A stretch of 64,000 nt of DNA, taken from positions 154,982 to 218,981 of the forward strand of contig NZ_BMMK01000002.1 of assembly GCF_014645795.1 (NCBI RefSeq). Reading direction: 5' to 3'. Origin of the DNA: Longimycelium tulufanense (GTDB lineage: Bacteria > Actinomycetota > Actinomycetes > Mycobacteriales > Pseudonocardiaceae). This document shows, piece by piece, positions 57,126 through 64,000 of this stretch. A program made the position numbers and the translations under genes. The notes under the pieces were generated by a model. The model saw only the letters and a list, made by a program, of their open reading frames with translations. It had not been told where the DNA came from and ran no database searches. Position 1 is the stretch's first letter, and every line of letters begins with the position of its first letter.

Positions 57126-58221
57126 TCATCCGGTCGGTGAGGGTGGCCATCCGGTCGGCGAAGACCGTCGCGGCGTGCAGCAGCACGTCATCACCGGTGC
57201 GGGCGTGTTCGCGCAGGGTGGCTTCGGTCAACTTGATGACGTGCTCATCCCCGGAGTCCTGGACCCGCTCGAGCAGTACGCCACGCTGCGGCGCCGGTCG
57301 GTCGGAGTGCCAGTCCAGTCCGTCGTCACCAGGGCTGGGCGCAAAGGCCGCCACCACCGCGCCCAGGACCTGCCATGCGGCGGCCACCGACGGGACGCGC
57401 TGTGTCGAGTCAAGATGCGGCAACACCAGTCGGATCGCGGCCGGCGCGGTGATGGCGTGGCAGAAGGCGACGGGGGCGTCGGGGCGGGCGATGAGCACCC
57501 GCGCGGCGGCGCTGATCAGCTCGTCCAGCGTGGCCTGACAGGCGACGTCGGGATCGGTGACCAGGCTCGGCGGTGTCGCGGGTCGGTAGCGGTCCAGTGC
57601 GGCAGCGAACCCGGTGAGCCGATCGAGGGCGACCAGCCGGCCGGTGATGCCGGGGCCCGGCGAGGGGGTGGCGGACTTCAGGCGAGGTAGTCCGGTGAGC
57701 GCAGCCGGCAACGGGACTGTCCCGGTGAGCGTGGGATTGCCGGGAAGTCGCTGGTAGCGGGCCGCCCAGTAAGCCAACCCCTGGGCGAGTTCGTCCACCA
57801 GTAGGGGGTGGGGCTCGGCAGCGACGGCCAGGGCACGGACCGCGTGCGCGGTGCGGATCACCCCGTGCATGCCCGCGGCGGCCAGGCCGGGCAGCAACCG
57901 CGGCCACCACCGGGTGAGCACCGTCGGCCAGGGGCGCTCGGCGACCTCCCGGCGCAGCAGTGCGATCCAGTCACCCAGCAGATCCATCCGCCCCAACGCG
58001 CTGCGGTAATCCTCGGGATCGAGCCGGAACCGCGGCACCGCCGCACCGTCCAACCGCGGCCGGTAGCGGGCGGCCCACCCCGGCGCTTGATCACCGACGC
58101 CCAAGGTCACCAGCGCTTCACAGGCCATCGGGCCGTGGTTGGCGAGAAAACCCTCGAACTCCGGGCCGGTACCCTCCAGCACTTCCAGTCCGGCCAGCAA
58201 TGGCCGCAGGTCAACACGCAT
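57121..58221 (-). CDS. Questin oxidase-like protein (DUF4243)
   Basis: Protein of 366 residues. GPEFEGFLANHGPMACEAL near residue 20 is the conserved opening of the questin oxidase-like family, whose fungal members open an anthraquinone ring. ARYRPRL and GVIRTAHAVRALA, with a conserved His, follow. Bacterial substrates are unknown. ATG at 58221. Its 3' end overlaps the dehydrogenase fragment, so the locus has been rearranged. Confidence 0.82.
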   Translation of the reverse strand: MRVDLRPLLAGLEVLEGTGPEFEGFLANHGPMACEALVTLGVGDQAPGWAARYRPRLDGAAVPRFRLDPEDYRSALGRMDLLGDWIALLRREVAERPWPTVLTRWWPRLLPGLAAAGMHGVIRTAHAVRALAVAAEPHPLLVDELAQGLAYWAARYQRLPGNPTLTGTVPLPAALTGLPRLKSATPSPGPGITGRLVALDRLTGFAAALDRYRPATPPSLVTDPDVACQATLDELISAAARVLIARPDAPVAFCHAITAPAAIRLVLPHLDSTQRVPSVAAAWQVLGAVVAAFAPSPGDDGLDWHSDRPAPQRGVLLERVQDSGDEHVIKLTEATLREHARTGDDVLLHAATVFADRMATLTDRMT

Positions 58222-58285
58222 GAACCCATCATCAAACCTCGACCAAGGTCGAGGTCAACAGCGGCCACCGCGCGTCACGTTGCCG

Positions 58286-58711
58286 TCAGGGAAGCGGAGC
58301 CACCGAAAGAACCTTCGCGCTCCAAGGGCAGTAGCGGTCGCTGGTGAGGGTCCCGTCCTCGACGTGCGAGGGAAGACCGTCGCATATCTCCATCGCGAAA
58401 TCGGCCCAGGCGAAGTCCTTCGGGTCGATGTGCCAGCTGTAGCCGATGTTGACGTCGGCCGATCCGCGCACGATCTTGCCGTTCGGGATGCGTGGCGCGT
58501 CCCTGTCACCGCGCAGCAGCCGGAAGGCGTTCTCGATGTCGTCCTTCTCCACCAACCGAACCCGGTAGTTCTCCTGGTCCGCAACGCGGATGGTGGCGAC
58601 GTACTGCGTGCGGGCGTCCTGCTCGGCGGCGGAGGCGACCGAGCCAACGCCGGGAAGGATGAGGCCCACCACGGTAGCGGCCAGGGCGGCGAACCTTGTC
58701 ATGCGTCGCAA
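58286..58711 (-). CDS. Secreted BP74-like small protein
   Basis: Exported protein of 141 residues. Signal peptide: LRRMTRFAALAATVVGLILP, then SVASA-AEQ. The mature domain has YSWHIDPKDFAWADFAMEIC and YCPWSAKV, a pattern seen in bacterial proteins related to the N-domain of Dictyostelium BP74; function unknown. Two Cys may pair. TTG at 58711 has GAGGGG 7 bases upstream and gives a charged signal-peptide start; the ATG at 58702 is the alternative. Confidence 0.68.
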   Translation of the reverse strand: MRRMTRFAALAATVVGLILPGVGSVASAAEQDARTQYVATIRVADQENYRVRLVEKDDIENAFRLLRGDRDAPRIPNGKIVRGSADVNIGYSWHIDPKDFAWADFAMEICDGLPSHVEDGTLTSDRYCPWSAKVLSVAPLP

Positions 58712-58855
58712 GGCGTTTCCCCTCGGATCGGGAGTACCGGCGTGGGTCACGCGCCGAGTACCCGGCGAGATCGACACCGAACACCCTGCCGAACCCGGGC
58801 GGGCCGGACAGTGACAACGATCACGAACCGGCTGTGTCGATGATCATCGACAGGA

Positions 58856-61621
<2,766 letters not shown>

Positions 61622-61625
<4 letters not shown>

Positions 61626-63820
61626 TTCGACTCCGGGGTCTCCTCCGGAACCAGGATCAGGCTGATCTTGCCGCGGTTGTCGATGTCGGCGATCTCCACC
61701 CGGAGCTTGTCACCGACCTTGACCACGTCCTCGACCTTGTTGATCCGCTTGCCGTTGCCCAGCTTGGAGATGTGCACCAGGCCGTCCTTGCCCGGCAGCA
61801 GCGAGACGAACGCGCCGAAGGCCGCGGTCTTGACCACGGTGCCCAGGAAGCGCTCGCCCACCTTGGGCAGCTGCGGGTTGGCGATGGCGTTGATCTTGTC
61901 GACGGCCGCCTGGGCGGACGGGCCGTCCGCGGCGCCGACGTAGATGGTGCCGTCGTCCTCGATCGAAATGTCCGCGCCGGTCTCCTCGGTGATCGAGTTG
62001 ATCATCTTGCCCTTCGGGCCGATGACCTCGCCGATCTTGTCCACCGGGATGGTGACGGTGGTGACCCGCGGCGCGTACGGGCTCATCTCGTCCGGCCGGT
62101 CGATGGCCTCGGCCATCACCTCGAGGATGGTCAGCCGGGCGTCCCGGGCCTGGCCGAGCGCCTGGGCCAGCACGTCGGAGGGGATGCCGTCGAGCTTGGT
62201 GTCCAGCTGCAGCGCGGTGACGAACTCCTTGGTGCCGGCGACCTTGAAGTCCATGTCGCCGAAGGCGTCCTCGGCACCGAGGATGTCGGTGAGCGCCACG
62301 TAGCGGGTCTCGCCGTCGACCTCGTCGGACACCAGGCCCATGGCGATACCGGCCACCGGGGCCTTCAGCGGCACACCGGCGTTGAGCAGCGACATGGTCG
62401 AGGCGCACACCGAGCCCATCGAGGTGGACCCGTTGGAGCCCAGCGCCTCGGACACCTGCCGGAGGGCGTAGGGGAACTCCTCGCGCTTGGGCAGCACCGG
62501 GACCAGGGCCCGCTCGGCGAGCGCGCCGTGCCCGATCTCCCGCCGCTTGGGCGAGCCCACGCGGCCGGTCTCACCGGTGGAGAACGGCGGGAAGTTGTAG
62601 TGGTGCATGTAGCGCTTGGTCGTCTCCGGCGAGAGCGTGTCCAGCGACTGCTCCATGCGGAGCATGTTCAGCGTGGTCACACCCAGGATCTGGGTCTCAC
62701 CCCGCTCGAACAGCGCCGAGCCGTGCGCCCGCGGCACGACCGCGACCTCCGCGGCCAGGCTGCGGATGTCGGTGACGCCGCGGCCGTCGATGCGGATCTT
62801 GTCGCGCAGGATGCGCTGGCGGACCAGCTTCTTGGTCAGCGCGCGGAAGGCCGCGCCGACCTCCTTCTCCCGGCCGGCGAACGGCGACTCCTCGTCGGCG
62901 ATCACCCGTTCCAGGCAGGACTGCTTGACCTCGTCGATACGGCTCTCGCGCTCCTGCTTGCCGGCGATGGCCAGCGCCTCGGCCAGCTCGTTGCTGACCG
63001 CGTTGGACACCGCCTCGTAGGCGTCCGGCTGGTAGGCCGGGAACAACGGGAACTCGGCGGTGTCCTTGCCGGCGGCGTCGGCCAGCTGCTGCTGGGCCTC
63101 GCACAGCACCCGGATGAACGGCTTGGCGGCCTCCAGCCCACCGGCGACCACCTCCTCGGTGGGCGCCTGCGCACCGGCGGCGACCAGGTCGCCGGTCTGC
63201 TCGGTGGCCTCGGCCTCGACCATCATGATCGCCACGTCGTTACCGACCACCCGGCCGGCGACGACCATGTCGAACACGGCCGTCTCCAGCTGCTCGTGAG
63301 TGGGGAAGGCGACCCACTGGCCCTCGATCAACGCCATCCGCACGCCGCCGATCGGGCCGGAGAACGGCAGGCCGGCCAGCTGGGTGGAGGCGGAGGCGGC
63401 GTTGATCGCCACCACGTCGTAGAGGTCCTGCGGGTGCAGGCTCTGCACCGTGATCACGACCTGGACCTCGTTACGCAGGCCCTCCACGAAGGACGGGCGC
63501 AGCGGACGGTCGATCAGCCGGCAGGTCAGGATGGCGTCGGTGGACGGCCGGCCCTCCCGGCGGAAGAAGGAGCCGGGGATCCGGCCGATCGCGTACATCC
63601 GCTCCTCGACGTCGACGGTGAGCGGGAAGAAGTCCAGAAACTCCTTGGGCTGCCGGGACGCGGTGGTGGCCGACAGCAGCATGGTCTCGTCGTCGAGGTA
63701 GGCAACGACGCTGCCGGCGGCCTGCCGGGCCAACCGGCCCGTCTCGAAGCGGATGGTGCGGGTCCCGAACCGCCCGTTGTCGATCGTGGCGGTGGTCTCG
63801 TGGACCTGGTTTTCGGTCAT
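61622..63820 (-). CDS. pnp: Polynucleotide phosphorylase / guanosine pentaphosphate synthetase
   Basis: 3'-5' phosphorolytic exoribonuclease, called GpsI in actinomycetes, 732 residues. Two RNase PH domains ([15 protein letters not shown] in the first, [12 protein letters not shown] and [18 protein letters not shown] in the second) flank a helical segment. KH ([20 protein letters not shown]) and S1 ([20 protein letters not shown]) RNA-binding domains follow. ATG at 63820 has AGGAG 5 bases upstream. The stop overlaps the peptidase start. Confidence 0.96.
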
Positions 63821-64000
63821 GTTCTCTCCTCGTCCTACGGGCCGTGCACCGCAGGCGCGCGGGTTCACGGTCCGGACGAGGCCGGTCTTCGATCGAAGTC
63901 CCCGGGAGCCGACGCGGCCCCTCGGGAACCACTACCGAGGACCGGCGAACAGGTCCCCCGTACGCGTGGTGGGTGCAGCCCTGGTTCAGTTAGGATCAAG
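63821..64000 (-). other. Upstream region of pnp
   Basis: 180 bp to the window edge. A short hairpin with CCTCGG/CCGAGG arms lies near 63930. In related genomes rpsO would lie further upstream; no rpsO coding sequence is visible here. No clear promoter was found. Confidence 0.3.

Overview
The window is high-GC actinobacterial DNA. Its conserved blocks resemble Mycobacterium in gene content and order: a division and cell-wall (dcw) cluster, clgR-pspA-pspM, pgsA, argA, ftsK, RNase J-dapA-thyX, dapB and pnp with an M16 peptidase. The Scr1-type regulator paired with a DUF397 protein, the DUF3040 protein and the ALF-repeat toxin suggest a Pseudonocardiaceae-like organism. That assignment is inference; no rRNA or other marker settles it.

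Layout. 1-8.1 kb (minus strand): mraZ, rsmH, an FtsL-like gene, ftsI, murE and the start of murF, with a four-copy MraZ operator on the cluster promoter. 8.5-13.4 kb (plus): a MoxR / DUF58 / transglutaminase operon. 13.5-21 kb: aldo-keto reductase, DUF3040, SOS-controlled dinB, a methyltransferase divergent from a ParA-like ATPase, a Nei-type glycosylase and a uracil permease. 21.3-27.8 kb: the clgR-pspA-pspM envelope-stress module, then rimO-pgsA-cinA and argA.

27.8-37.5 kb is an accessory island between argA and ftsK. It holds a secreted phospholipase A2, a secreted catalytically dead trypsin homologue with two ricin-type lectin domains, a small exported protein, a 1174-residue ALF-repeat polymorphic toxin with its Cys-rich immunity gene, and behind these an orphan cassette. 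That cassette carries an exact 342-bp copy of the toxin's coiled-coil region joined to a three-times frameshifted immunity-like gene. A Scr1/DUF397 regulatory pair closes the island.

37.5-49.7 kb: ftsK, an acyltransferase, RNase J, dapA, several small genes, thyX, a HicB-like protein with a palindrome array over its start, a DUF4097 protein and a YcaQ-type glycosylase. 50-58.7 kb is a second accessory stretch: an intact secreted trypsin-like protease, an acetyltransferase, a TetR regulator divergent from a FAH / alpha-beta hydrolase / metallo-beta-lactamase operon, a fragment of an acyl-CoA dehydrogenase gene and a questin-oxidase-like gene. 58.8-64 kb returns to core genes: a TPR membrane protein, dapB, an M16 peptidase and pnp.

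Two themes run through the window. Many operons are coupled by ATGA, GTGA or TGATG overlaps. Many first genes have a TANNNT -10 box only 6-9 bases before the start codon, which implies leaderless mRNAs; this was used to pick starts for dapA and one acetyltransferase. No tRNA, rRNA, CRISPR array or insertion sequence was recognised.
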